Below are positions 25,835 to 38,490 of a DNA stretch of 64,000 nucleotides, piece by piece. Source of the DNA: Adineta steineri. Its lineage: Eukaryota; Rotifera; Eurotatoria; Adinetida; Adinetidae. Location: contig CAJNOI010000263.1 in the NCBI GenBank assembly GCA_905250115.1, positions 33,858 to 97,857 on the forward strand. The letters are read 5' to 3'. Positions within the stretch are counted from its first letter, which is position 1, and every line of letters begins with the position of its first letter. The notes under the pieces are model-generated. The model saw only the letters and a program-made list of their open reading frames with translations, had not been told where the DNA came from and did not search any database. Position numbers and translations under genes: made by a program.

Positions 25835-28800
25835 ATATATTATCTAAAATATAATTCATTGTCATATTAAATAGGTAGTGACATCTGATGGCAACGTTAC
25901 ACAGATAAACTAAGATATCATTACGATCTTAGCGTTTTTTTTTGTTTACGAACGCCTCTGTGAAATACAATTACATATGGTATATGGGATGTTTATAAAA
26001 TCGCTTAGAAAGGACTCTTTCTCTTAGAAAAAAATCTTATGCAACGCAATTGATTGTAATAAAGTGATCTGGCACGAATTTTCTGATGTCGGACTGCTAA
26101 TCTAGAGATTTATGAGCGATTCTATCATCTAAATTCCGATGAAACTATTATCCTGCGTAAGCATCGACTATCGTGAATAGTTAATACTTATGACGATTTG
26201 TTTATGCTTCACAATTCTTTTTTCTTCAATAAAAAAAACATTAGAAACGTTCTTTTTCAAGTATTTCAAATACGTATCTTCTCTAATATATACAGAAATT
26301 GAATTTATTTTTTTTTGTAACTGATTTCCATTATGAAACTATCTATATATTATAATAAAATACAATTCCGGAGAGGTTTGTTTGTTGAGTGTTACCATCG
26401 TTAATATCGCCTCGTCTATTCGGAGAACGGCAAAAAATTTTACTTGTTAGAAATTATTTTTTCTTTGTTGTTTATCTGATGGCAAACATCTACGACGTAG
26501 AAGTTAATACTTTAAAAAATATTATTTTTTACATAATTACATTTCTACTCCTTATGTTCATCTCGTTGCAAGAAATACAAACTGAAAGATATGATCATAT
26601 AACTGGGAGAAAAGGCATGCAGGTGAATTTAACATCATATTCCTACAGAAAACTATCCCAAACGTTTAATATAGATCTCTGAACAAATATGAAAAGATTT
26701 GACTCGAATGTAATGGTAACTTTATCTACATAGGTAGTGTACTAGAAATAACTATATTAACAGCGTATGGCGAACCAGTTAATTATTGGCGTCTGATATA
26801 AATAAAACTCGTTGATGGATAATACAAAGAGTTAACTAAGATTAAATCTACGTCAACTTTGAATATATGGATCTCATTGAATTTTGTCGGATTTATCTAC
26901 TGTTTGTAGTAGAAATAATTTATTTAGAATACCAAAGCAACGTTAAATATGAATGATTAGTAATAATATTACGAACATATCTACTTTTACTTTCCTTCGA
27001 TTTTTTTAAATTAAATACCACATCTATTCAAATCATTTTTACTGAATATTTTATACAAATGATCGAAAAACTACATAATAATTAGATTTCATCTTACCTT
27101 TATTCCATGAACGTTTTTATTCGTACGTCTCTACGATATATTGTTATAAGGGAATGTGCATCTCTTCATTTTCTCGACTAAGAATATAATGAAATTATTT
27201 TGGTTAAGTGCAATTGTTTTCATCTTTTCTTCTCTACCAAACATGAAAAAAAACGCACTAGCTGCATTTCAAAAACAAGGAAAAAAGACTACATACAATT
27301 TTTAGTATAATAAGAAAAAAAAGTTTTACTCATTGCATTTGGTGAAAGTAATTTTCATAATATAAAATACACTTATTCAAATCAACTGTATTTTTTTATA
27401 ATATCATATAAAAGTCAGAAAAAATACTTCTTTTCTTATGCAATTCTTATCTCTTGACAAAGATCTTTTCGTAGTTTGAAACATCTATTAACTTGTATTT
27501 TTCGATGAGAACAATTATACTCAAGGCTATTTCACTAGTGAGGTAGTTATAAAATATTTTCACTGTTAATATATCAAGAATGAAGTTCATATGTTTGAGT
27601 AAAGTGTATTCCCGTTAATAATTATAATAATGCATCGACATTCTTTTCAACAGTAAATTTTTTTTACATTTTGAACGACGCAGATGCTCACTGTTACTAA
27701 TTTATTAGGAGAAATAATATCAGACTTCTGTACAATATGACTAATAGTTTTCATCTAAAGTTTTGAAGAATTATAATTATTTTAGTCAAAGAAAGAATAT
27801 TTACTATCAAAAATTAAGGACAACACATTACCTCTCGATTATAAAAATTTTTACAATGAAAGCTAAGCATCATACTTTTTTTTAGCGAAATGAAATCATG
27901 ATTATACCTTATATTTACAAAAAACTTGTCAGTTCAAACGTTTTTTTTAAGTAAGAGAAGAAATTAGAATAACTTATTAATATTACTGTTCTTCGGCATC
28001 ATAGCATTATGCTGATGACGACTTTGTTTTCTTATGTCATACTCTGTTGGACAGTTTTCAAGGTAAGTAAGGAAAACCACGTCATCAAAAAAAAAATAGT
28101 TCTATAACAACGTTGTCTGAAGAAAACATTAATCATAAAATTAAAACATATAATAGCATGATTGACAGATATAATAATAAAATTCAGTTGCAAAAACCCT
28201 TGATAAATAACAAAAAAAATCATCGATCATTATACAACTACACATAAAAATATATTTCACCTGCCACGTATTTTTGTTAGTTATTAATACTTACAAAAAG
28301 ATTTTTTTTTGCTGTGCACTTCATTAAGTTAAACGTTTTTGTGTAAGAAAAAAAATGCTTTTTAAAAGTCAATGAGAAAAGAAATGTTTTAATATAAATA
28401 ATTTTTCTTTGTTTAACAGAATCATCTAAAATATGTTTAGAATTGTTATTATTTCTGTGATATATCATTAACCGACATGTCTTGCTTATAAACAGATTGT
28501 TATCAAATATTCGCACATTTTGAATGGATGTGCTGATAAAAATTATGCTTATCAGAAGATGCGAACAGCATCTTATAATCGCGACATGCAAAATCTGTTT
28601 TTGAGGATTGTACTGTTGTAAACGTTTGTATTTTTTTGACATTCGTAGAACAGTACTCGCAGTCCAATGATAATTAAAAGAATTGGACTTTTTTGTCTTA
28701 ATTAGTCCATAAACATTCTCCAAGGTCGAATCAATTAGATATTGGATTTTTTTCTAAGTTTTGATGTTTTTTTATACATCTCGTGTGATTCACTAAACTG

Positions 28801-28991
28801 ATAAGTGCGCTATGCAGTCATACTATTTCGATCACTCTAATTTTCTTTCTTTATCCAGACATATTCTTCAATCTTTATCGAAAAGTTATAATAGAATTTT
28901 CTATATAGAAAGATACAAAGACGGAAAACGGACATTTAACATCAAATTATCATTACGATTTCCAGCGGTAACGACAGCAATAATTAGTTTG

Positions 28992-29048
28992 AGGGGATGG
29001 GTGTGGGTGGCTGTGAGTAGGACGAGCAGACACCCACATCCACACCCG
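28992..29048. repeat. Telomere-like palindrome 2
   Basis: The arm GGGGATGGGTGTGGGTGG is followed by CACCCACATCCACACCC after about 20 bases, forming a G-rich/C-rich hairpin of TGTGGG-type repeats. Confidence 0.7.
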
Positions 29049-29592
29049 ATATTAACATCGCTGATTCTCTACTGAAAAGAATTAATATTGTGCAAGTTGT
29101 AGTGTACATGTACACGCTGTGTGAATGCTATGTTTTGTTTACTTGTATAGAAAATGTATCATTGTTAAGAATATATTTTGATAACTACATAAAAATTATA
29201 ACATAAAATTACAAAATAATAGATTGTTAAGTCGATTCCGAAGTAACGACTATTATGAGATCAAACTCTATAAAAAAACATTTTTTTCGCAAAAAAAGTG
29301 GTCCTTTGTCTCAAAAACTACTATAAAAAATTGTTTTAAAAAACGAACACTAGATTCTTGTTCCTCGACTTCGTTTACCCTTGTGTCACACTTTATACAC
29401 CAGTGAAATAATTAATAATTAAAGAACGAAAGAACGTACGTAACTCATTCTGCCTATACTCTTCTTCCAGTAGGGGGAATAAATAGAATCATTTTGTGGT
29501 ATCTCTTAGGATTGATTCCTGATTACTTTTTCCAACTTGTTTATTCTGATATTCATATTCAGAGAAGTTGATGAATTAACTAGCTTTGACTC

Positions 29593-29676
29593 AACCCACA
29601 CACGGGTTAGATTTTGAGAATGGGCTAGAGCTGTGAGTGTGCGTTCTGTTTACTACTCATACTCACACTCTCAAGA
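29593..29676. repeat. Degenerate telomere-like tract 3
   Basis: Contains CCCACACACGGGTTAG, then GTGAGTGTGCG and later ACTCATACTCACACTCTC. The inverted arms GTGAGTGTG and CACACTC-type are weak; it resembles a decayed member of the palindrome family. Confidence 0.35.
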
Positions 29677-30066
29677 TTGATAATATTTTTAAAAAGTCGA
29701 AATCGTACGGCAACCTATTTTATTTTGTTATATTTATGTCTGAATAAAATTTACAAATATGACGGATAAGGCATTTTATTCCAAATAATTAATACCGGCC
29801 AAATATATAACAACAACAACAACACAAAACTGACAACAATAGTACAAGACAGACGACAACAACAACTAGAAAAAAATTGACAACAATTTTAATACAGCAA
29901 TTCACGAAAGCCTAGTAGATAGAAGCAGGATTTGAACCGAAAAATGAAGGAGAATATGAGGATATGAACAATATAAAACACAACAGTTAACGTCATGTAT
30001 AGGCCATTTGGTGTCAGTAACTAAGTCTTTGCTGAAATCAATATTTTGATAAAGTTGACTGTACTA

Positions 30067-31047
30067 TCATGTTTGACTAGTTGGATTAATCTCGTTTGTC
30101 CTGTACCACCTACCGAAGATTTGTTTTTTTACTGTCCGACGAAAACGACTTGAAGCCATTAGAAAAACATAAAAACTACCCTAAAAATAATACGAAAAAA
30201 TATAAACAATCTTTCTACAACAAATGAAACGTACCGCATAATTGACCCAAATTAGCAGGGTAGTAGCTAAAGAGATAAAGTACTGAATAGAATTAGGATC
30301 TGTTTTCGCATTCACTCCAGATGTACACCAGAGATAGATACTGTAAATACCATAAGGAGCGAGAGAGAAAACAATTAATATCACTTGCATACAAATCATT
30401 CTTGTCATTTGTTTTTGGGCTCCTTGGTCAGCAAGAGTCGTTGTTCGTTCAATGTTTCGATAGGCCAAGTATCCGAAAATGATCAATATTAGACTGACTA
30501 TAATAGTGAGTAGAACAACAATGAATAGTGGTACATAGATGTTAAACACATTATTTGTATAAAGGCAAACACCAGTGATTGGTGTAAGGTTGGCAAAGAT
30601 AAGATATGGAATACCATGTAAACAACAAATGATCATGACAACGATCACAATATAATGGGCCCACTTAATATTACTCCAGTTACGTATACGAATATTTGAC
30701 GATGTAACGCAAAATTGATCGATAGTAGCCAAACATGCATAACACAAAGAAATGAAACTAAGTGTAACATTGAAAAACCTTCTGAGTTTACACCATACAT
30801 TTGAAGTGATAAGGAACTTCACTGCAAATCCGTCAGATGCAACACGTAAGCCTACATTAATCAACATTATGAGAATGTTTTGACCTGAACCAATACGATA
30901 ATAGAATGTAGAAGGATTCGTACGGTAGTTACGCACACTCGCGAAAACGATAATGTTGATTACATTACCTATTAGGCCCATGATAGCAACAAAGAGCCCG
31001 AAGTAGATGGTACACTGCTGACTAAGATATACGAATGATGTAGCCAT
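30067..31047 (-). CDS. Class A (rhodopsin-like) G-protein-coupled receptor, 308 aa, two exons
   Basis: Exons are 31047-30235 and 30180-30067, joined in phase 0 across a 54-base GT-AG intron. The spliced protein has seven hydrophobic helices. TM1 carries the GN pair at residues 27-28, Cys86 at the top of TM3 can pair with the Cys in GVCLYT of the second extracellular loop, and Asp110 sits at the end of TM3 in ATIDQF, where most class A receptors have DRY. The junction restores TM7 as WVNYA-GSFYVFLMASSRFRR, followed by a short basic tail ending NPTSQT. Without splicing the protein would end in an unrelated tail, so the second exon is well supported. The composition suggests a small-peptide receptor, but no ligand can be assigned. 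Confidence 0.85.
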
Positions 31048-34000
31048 TTTATTATATTAAGCGCGTGATCGAGAAATCTAAAAAGCATATTTAATATTTG
31101 ATTAGACATCTGGATCAGGTTTTTACAAAAATATTTGGCAGATTCTTTTGAATCGCTGAACAGTTACAGTGTAAAATGAAAGGATCATACTGTTTGTTGA
31201 AAAGACTAGACATATTTCAGTCAAACTAAAACTTTCATGGTCAAACTACCAAAGTTAAATTCCATGAACACTTTTTTCGTATAACTTGACGCTTAAATAC
31301 ATGAGTTACTTAATTTAAGTTTGAATATAAATGTAACTACAACTGTATAATGTCAATTGGAAAAATGACTGGAAGAAACTGAGTAAAGATCTTAGTATAA
31401 CAAAACCAAAAGATTAATTTCTACCTGAAGATTAAATCAAATAAGGTCCTTTTACTACTACTACTATCATGACACTGAGAAAAAAAGAACATGTCAAAAC
31501 ATCTGAAAAAAATGCATAGATTATGCTGGACTTCTCGACAGACTCTCACTATTGGTATCTTCGACGAAATTAACTACAAAGAAATTTTTCCCTAATTTTT
31601 TGAGAATATACCAGAGAAAATAAATTACAGAATATACAAGATTTTCAATGAGGTATGAGAACACGAAGCTTTACCGTATATTCGCTACTAAACTATAAAC
31701 TCATAATTGAGATAAAATTATATTTTTTGTCGCAGTTATATAAGCGCTTCGCTTGAATTATAATTTATAATTTATAATTCTTATGAGAGTTCAAAGAAGT
31801 GTAAAAAACGAGCAAAAGATATTTTTATCATACAATTATCTTTTTCCCTTTCTTCCACTTATGTGAACGACTAATTTGAACTATGAATCATAATTGACGT
31901 ATTTATATATTTCTATACTTTAACACTATTTTTACATCGTGCTTTACAAAAAAATGTTGAATAGGAAAAGATCGCAAAAGAATAAAAAAATGTCGAAAGA
32001 AAAATCCAAGACTAGAAGCTTTTTGTTTTCTTTTTTTATATAACTTTGCTGATTTACATGACACTCGAAAGTGCTCAGATGTTGTAAAAAAAATGAAGAT
32101 GTTAAAACCAGAAGGTTAATCATTACTTATGTCCGTATGATACACAATTGACATATGTTTTTACACAAAATCCAAACAGACAACATTTTCAGAAACTGGC
32201 GTGTTAATGTAATTCTATCGTTGACAAGTAAATTGTCCAAGTGTGTGATATATTATCTGGCTTATAGATAGAGACGTCATGATGACTCACCTGTGATGTA
32301 ATAAAATGAAGATTCGTTTGCTATTTGTTATATTATAAGTACATAGAAATCTTGCGAATACTTTTACTTTTCTCACTTTTATTGTCCTATGAAAATTTTC
32401 TATACTACAATCAGGAAGGTATTCATGACCTCTATTTCAATGAAATCCATTGCAACGATTTGATTTTTCGATATAGTGTTCGCTTTAGCGATGAGTATCA
32501 TATTCGTTTAGTCGTGACCAAAACTCATTTTTGCCTGGGACATGTGCATTATAAACGTTTGTACATTAGACTACGTGTATCATGCCAATTTATATGCTAG
32601 TTACTTACTACGACAAGTGCTATACACCAACAATAAGAATAGGATGAATGAAACTTGATACTGATAGTGGTATTGAATGACAGTTTAGATTTACAGAGTT
32701 TGACAGGTAAAAATTGCGATGATTGTCGTTGGCAATTAGTCGGTTGAATGGCGAGAAAACAAGTGCGTCATTTACTTTGAGAATTATTGAGGCAAAACTG
32801 CTTTGATCGATAAAATGTTTGACAGTCATGTTTTTGCTAAGTTATATTTACATTTTTTGACAGTAGAAAGGATTATTTCTTTTCAAGTTTTATTTAACGC
32901 TTCTTCTTTTGAGTTGCTTGATACTAAATATATTTCACGTCTTTCTCAAGGTAGAATGCGAAGCACTGTATTGGTTTTATAAATTTTAATTACAGATCGG
33001 TGTGACCAAGTTTTTTGGCCATTGTCTGCGGTTTGAGACTTTCTTTTAAACAATATGAATCGATACTGAGATGGAGATCATACCAGTGTTATCTATCAAC
33101 GGGGTAGCCGGAGGGAGACAAATGGATAATTGCTCATTTCATTTGGAGATTTGCGCATTGTGATTTTATTAATAAGCTTTTGCAGGTGTATGCGGGTGAC
33201 TACGGTTTTATCGTCTTTGTATCCACACCCACACCCTTTAACAAAAAAAAGACTGGCTTAATCATGATACTGTTCATCTTATATTTGCATTAGAATATTT
33301 ACAAGAAATTAGGTCTACGAATAGGTAAACATATTCTTATTAAATATAGTTCATCACCTCAAATGAAAAAATTATTCGACCATATATATCTATTTGTTAA
33401 ATGAATACACTTGAACAATATCATTTATTAATCAAACTTTATCGAGTTTGTTAAAATAAACCTGTTGGAAAAGTGTCTCATTGTATTGATCAAATGAAAG
33501 GAGGTGATATTATCTAATGTAAGGGACCATATGGTTGTCTTGAGTATCAAAAAAATGGACTTTTCATTCATGACGATACAATTTATTAAATCGATAAAAT
33601 AATTATGATAGTTAGAGGAAGTGGAATTACTGTATTGTATAAAGTTCTTCTTTGTGCACATGTGAATGGAATCCAATGTAATCTTATTTATTGTAATAAG
33701 ATAGAAGAATTCATCATAGAATAAAAATGACAATTATTTTGTCTATTCTGAATTTTTATTTTAATCGTTAAATATTTATGTAATTTCATTTTTTTATCAG
33801 ATATATAATAAATAATATTTCACCTTTCGATTACATTGAGTTTAGTAAAAGATAATTTTTTCTTCGAAGTATAAATATTGTAAATGACAAAATCTAAAGT
33901 TAATCATATGTTTTCTTATTGAAAAAAAACTAAGAGAGATATATTGTACTCTAGCAGTTCCAGCTTTTTTCTTATTTATACGAAATGTTGAGAATAAAAT

Positions 34001-34263
34001 TATGAATGTCTGCATTAAAAAAGAATACTAATCGGTCTTTTCTGTATTGAAGTTTTGCTAAAGAAATCAAAGGTACATAGAATTAGTAAGCATATAACAG
34101 CAGAAAACAAATAGAATGATATTCGTTAGTAATGATGTAATTGACATTGGACGAGATACTTGTTGTTTCTTATACTCTTATCATCAAGTTAAAATCAATA
34201 AAACAAGTCTGATTTTACTATAGCACAAAAAAAGATTCATATCTCTTAGAGCAATATTTCAAC
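31048..34263. other. Gene-free stretch
   Basis: About 3.2 kb without a supported gene. ORFs at 32325-32600 (plus) and 33428-33733 (minus) show no domain or coding bias. One telomere-like palindrome lies near 33185. Confidence 0.45.
33185..33238. repeat. Telomere-like palindrome 4
   Basis: GGTGTATGCGGGTGACTAC is followed about 17 bases later by ATCCACACCCACACCC. The arms are imperfectly complementary. Confidence 0.55.
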
Positions 34264-35009
34264 ATGACAAATGATAGCATTATAATATTTGAATCACATA
34301 CTTTATTTGATAATCTACCTACGGAAATTATTTTTCATATATTTAGTTATTTATCATATAATGATATATTATTTATACATTAATTTTATTCAATTCACGA
34401 TTAAATCATTTATTATTAGAACATGAACATTATTTAAATAATTTACAATTACCAATTAGAGATTTGAATTTTTGACAAAATATTCTTTCAATAACTGGAT
34501 CAAGAATAAAAACTTTAAGAATTTCTACGATTAATTTATCTTTATCATTGTTTTTTTTTGTTCTAATATAAAATCTATTACTTATTATAACTTCATTGTG
34601 TGGTTTATCTAATAGATCATTACAAATACTACATACATCTAAAATAAAAAGTAAAAACTATCTTAAACCATGACCATCTTTATTTTATGATAGTTTGAAC
34701 ATTATTTATTTACATAAATATTTAATGAAAAAAATCTATTAGAAATATTAGAATATTTAACTTTAATAACATTATATTCATATGAATTTATTGATATATT
34801 TTCTGTTCTTCAATATACACCAAATTTAATATATTTAAACGTTAAAACAATATCAAGTGATAGTCATAAAAAACAAAATGAATGTATTAATATAATTAGT
34901 ATTAAATTAAAACAATTATATTTAACATTATATTATGAAACATTCTATACGATTGAAAAATGTTGATCAACACATAGATTTTCTTTATTTAATAAGTGAT
35001 ATAAAACTT

Positions 35010-36511
35010 CAGGGGTCGCAGCGGCATGTGTTTCAATATTAGGAAGCAGGACAGGAAATTTTTTTTTTTAAATCAGGAATTTTCATAAAAGTCAGGAAAG
35101 GTAAACTTTCTTCTAATATCGCTTTTCTCGAGTAAAATCGGCGTCAAAGAAAGTGCAGTAATAACAGCTTGTAACAATCAAAATACAGGTTGCTACAAGC
35201 AAACACTAAAGCTGTTTAAAACACTATGAATCATATATAAACTTATTGTTTTATTCAGGTTTATATACCTTTCGTTTTCTTCTATTGTCATACTTCAACT
35301 CTGTGTTTTTATTCTCTGAATATATAAGACAACTATTATCTTATATTGATTTGATTTTGAAAAATTGTATCCCTTTGACTAAATATTTTCTGATGTCGAC
35401 AAATACAAAGTTTTGTTCAAAATGGTTGCAAAACTTAGATAATACCGGTAGAGTGAATTCTCGATGGCTTAATCAAGGTAAAACTACTAGTTCATTTCAA
35501 TGTATCGTATGCAATTCAGATAATTTTAGGTGTACTAATGGAGGATCGGCTAATTTAAAGAGGCATTTTAATCGACCAAAACATATTCAATGTATGAAAG
35601 ATGTGTTTGATTTTACTTTACTAACAGCATCAAATAATCAATTATTACTTTTATCGAAAAATAAGAATAATAATAGTATATGTGTAGGTACAGGGTCCAT
35701 TGATAGAAATACAACAAGAATACCTTTTGTTATTGTTGAGAAAGAACAACGGGCATTAACACATAATGATAGTAAGTATCTGCAATTACTATTCACTATT
35801 TTTATAGTATTTTTCGATATCATTAACCAATGTATATGACGATGGAAAACCATCAAAGTATGAGAAAAAACTGATTGGATAATGTTAGATACTCTAATGT
35901 AATCATAGAGAGGAGCAAGAAAAAAAAAACAATAATAAATATATCAGAGACAGGACGCTTTAAAGGAAGAAGAAAATAATGTACCGATCACTACATGGAC
36001 ATTTAGAAGAAAAAGAAATCGATTTAAAAAACTAACAAAAACGTTTACAACAAGATTTAGCGAGTGCAACGAAAATGTTGAAAGAAGGAAGTACAAGACT
36101 TGCCACGGTCGTAAATAGTAAAGATTTTAATGATGTTAGTACAGCTAGATTACTTGTAACTGCTGCTAATGCTAAATTATATATTTTGAAAGCTCAATTA
36201 CTTGAGAATAGTGAAAATTTAAACCGATTGAGAAAAAACAGAAAAATGAATAATGAAAGTAAACATTATTTTTAGAAATTGTATTGTTTTTGTTAAAGAT
36301 ATTGTATAATATATAATATCTTAGTGTGCATTTTGAAAATAAATTAAGTTAAAAATATTATAATATGTCATGATAAGGGAAATATAATGACTATGCGAAT
36401 GAACTATGAAAAATCAGGAGAAAGTCAGGATTTTTGGCCGAAATTAGGAAAAACAGGACGTTTTTCAAAAAACAGGAAAAAAACAGGAAAGTATACCGGC
36501 TGCGAGGCCTG
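35010..36511 (+). mobile_element. hAT-like transposon, about 1.5 kb, nested in the F-box pseudogene
   Basis: The left end is CAGGGGTCGCAGCGGC; the right end, reverse complemented, is CAGGCCTCGCAGCCGG, sharing CAGG..TCGCAGC.G. The 8-base ATAAAACT occurs at 35001-35008 and again at 36512-36519, a target duplication of hAT length (one extra T precedes the left end). Both subterminal regions carry several CAGGA motifs in the same orientation. It contains a BED-type zinc-finger ORF but no recognisable transposase core, so it is non-autonomous or internally deleted. Confidence 0.72.
35393..36275 (+). CDS. Transposon-borne BED-like zinc-finger protein, probably decayed
   Basis: An ORF from ATG 35393 encodes MSTNTKFCSKWLQNLDNTGR and then a finger with FQCIVCNSDNFRC...LKRHFNRPKH, a Cys-x2-Cys ... 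His-x5-His arrangement like BED/hAT fingers. A GTAAGT donor follows codon NDS at 35771. A second coding-like region at about 36026-36275 reads LQQDLASATKMLKEGSTRLA and then a helical, coiled-coil-like stretch ending ESKHYF; an in-frame TAA lies just before it. I could not find a clean splice between the two. No transposase catalytic region is visible. It probably bound the element's ends, as BED fingers do in hAT transposases. Confidence 0.5.
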
Positions 36512-37727
36512 ATAAAACTATTTTTATCAACATTAATTTGTTTGTCAATGAATTTCCATTAAATGGTTTTACATTACAACATCAACTGTTAGAAACAATG
36601 ATAGAACTTAAACAAATTCATCTTTATTCAAAACTCAAACAAGATCAATTTTGGTTCGATCATAAATGGTTTGTTGGAATGCATAAAAATTATTTCTATA
36701 TATTACCATTTGCTTTTAATAAACTTTATGGTTTTAGTAACTTTGATGAGATTCAATCAAATCATGATGATATTCTAAATTCTTATGGAATATGGTATAT
36801 TTATATCAAGTGATTTATTTAGTTATTCGGAAACAATTGAAAAGAATCATCTATAACTGAACAAGAAACTTTAAGAAATACAGAAACTGTTGATTTAATT
36901 GGTGGTTCAATTGAAAATATAAAACAATGATTGATCTATATTTTACCAAATGTAAAACACTTAATTTTATCTTATACTGGTTTACCATCATTCAATAGCC
37001 ACTTAAGCTTAGATTTAGATAATTTCAATGGTATGTTAAGATTCTTATGAAAATAATTCGAAATTATAATCAATTAAAAATCTCTATTTGTATATATTAT
37101 TGATGAAAATTATGTACAAGCATATGGTTCATCAGAAGTTGAATTAAGTAAAATTATTAGATATTTAAAAATAAATCATATTATAAAAAACTATGGTGAT
37201 CAACGTCATCGAAAATGTGCACTTTTTTTTTGACCTATATAAACTAAAATAATACAAAGTTCCTTCTGATGTTTGACTTTGAACTATAATTATTCCAGTT
37301 AACTATGTAGATGTTATCATTTGTTTTACCAATCATCTAGATATGATGAAATTAATTGTTTAGTTGTTATGTAAAATCAAAAGTCTATAAGGTTAATCAC
37401 ACCAATGGCTTGCTCGATATGTTGTAGTATGAATAGATATTGTTTATTCTTGTGTTAAGATATAAGATGGTTTATTAGAATCAGTTAAGCTTGTTTAGAT
37501 AATGTTTAGTCTGATTTGAATTGAATAATAAGGTTTCATTTATGAAATAAAATATTTGAAAAGTCTCAAGGTAATAAATCGTCAGTGTTTTATTCATTCT
37601 AATTTCTAATTACACATATATTATATAATAAAACAGGAATACAAACTATCATTTTAAATATTTTACTAAAAGAATAAGTATTGTATGGATTGATTGTATC
37701 GAAATTAATATACAATAGAATGAAAAA

Positions 37728-37751
37728 GGTGTGGGTGTGGGTGTGGGTGTC
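37728..37751 (+). repeat. Telomere-like tract 5, perfect TGTGGG run
   Basis: GGTGTGGGTGTGGGTGTGGG holds consecutive perfect TGTGGG hexamers followed by TGTCG. No opposite-strand arm is seen nearby, unlike the other loci. Confidence 0.75.
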
Positions 37752-38299
37752 GTTTCATTCTTTCGTTACATGTTATTGATAAAAATCATGTTTTCGATGA
37801 AAACGATACAGACAAACAATGAATATATTTAGAGAATTATATTTATTTGAAAAATCCACTTACTTGTCGTTCTATTTAGTGTTGCTTATATACAAATAAT
37901 ATTTGAAGTTTTGCTTTAACATTCAAAACACAACATATACTGACAATATACTCTTACATTATTATTTATGGAAGAAAAAAAGTAAATCTCATATTTTATA
38001 TTACAATTAAAACTAATGTACTGCCATATATTTTCTAATCTTTTTGTTATCGAGATTATTGTGGCACATACTAATATGCGTCAAGGTAAGTATATAATAA
38101 ATAAAAAAAAAGCTTGCAGACGAATAAAGAAATGCATTGTTTCACATCGCATTAAATATTATCTAATAAAAACATCAAAGTGTAAGAACTATCTTTAACT
38201 AAAAGTTGCATATTGCATCAAATTTGTCAATCATATTATTTTCATTATATAGTAAATGGATTCAAGTTAACAGATCAAATAGTTTTATTAAACAGTATA

Positions 38300-38425
38300 T
38301 ATGAATAAATAAATAAGGAAAAATAAAAACGAATAAGATATAAGAATAGATAAATGAGAAAATAAAAATAAAAATAAAAATGAATGAGATATAAAAATAG
38401 ATAAATGAGAAAAAAAAGAAAAATG
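38300..38425. repeat. Tandem duplication of an A-rich unit
   Basis: A unit of about 50-60 bases containing GATATAAGAATAGATAAATG is repeated as GATATAAAAATAGATAAATG, each followed by GAGAAAA. Between them is an AAAAAT microsatellite. Confidence 0.6.
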
Positions 38426-38490
38426 AATAAAAGAAAATGAAATAAATGTCTAATCAATGCATAATGTTGTGTGAAATTGAATTAAACAAT

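Larger units (their letters stand above)
25835..30066. other. Gene-free stretch between the giant gene and the GPCR
   Basis: About 4.2 kb of AT-rich sequence. ORFs at 26389-26682 (plus), 28277-28723 (minus) and 28812-29075 (plus) have no domains and biased Lys/Phe/Ile composition. Two telomere-like tracts (about 28992 and 29593) and a CAA/ACAACA microsatellite near 29808-29875 are the only structures seen. Confidence 0.5.
34264..37233 (+). pseudogene. F-box/LRR-like protein pseudogene, interrupted by a transposon
   Basis: It starts at ATG 34264 and reads FDNLPTEIIFHIFSYLSYND, a clear F-box, then hits a stop within 40 codons. Further patches follow with frame changes and stops (LLLEHEHYLNNLQLPIRDLN; SIENIKQ then TGA). 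A 1.5 kb hAT-like element at about 35010-36511 splits it, and coding-like sequence resumes at 36512 (NEFPLNGFTLQHQLLETMIE; LPNVKHLILSYTGLPSF). It runs to a TGA at 37231-37233. The family matches the gene at 58928-60820. F-box proteins are substrate adaptors of SCF ubiquitin ligases; this copy cannot make a full protein. The number of lesions suggests it is old. Confidence 0.75.
37234..38490. other. Intergenic region with one telomere-like tract and an AT-rich repeat
   Basis: No supported gene. It holds the TGTGGG run at 37728 and the tandem AT-rich repeat near 38300. The plus ORF at 38016-38198 has no domain. Confidence 0.45.

Noticed and set aside
26389-26682. Plus-strand ORF near the 5' end of the giant gene
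   Set aside because: No recognisable domain, and the surrounding sequence on that strand shows no companion exon.
28277-28723. Minus-strand ORF of 148 codons
   Set aside because: Lys/Asn/Ile/Phe-rich without any motif or leader; length is explained by low stop density in this stretch. Weak, so not listed as a gene.
29905-29985. Possible tRNA on the minus strand because of a GGTTCAAATCC-like B box
   Set aside because: The T stem does not pair on either side of the loop and no acceptor or anticodon stem can be formed at the right distances.
32325-32600. Plus-strand ORF of 91 codons
   Set aside because: No domain, no splice partner and composition typical of AT-rich non-coding DNA.
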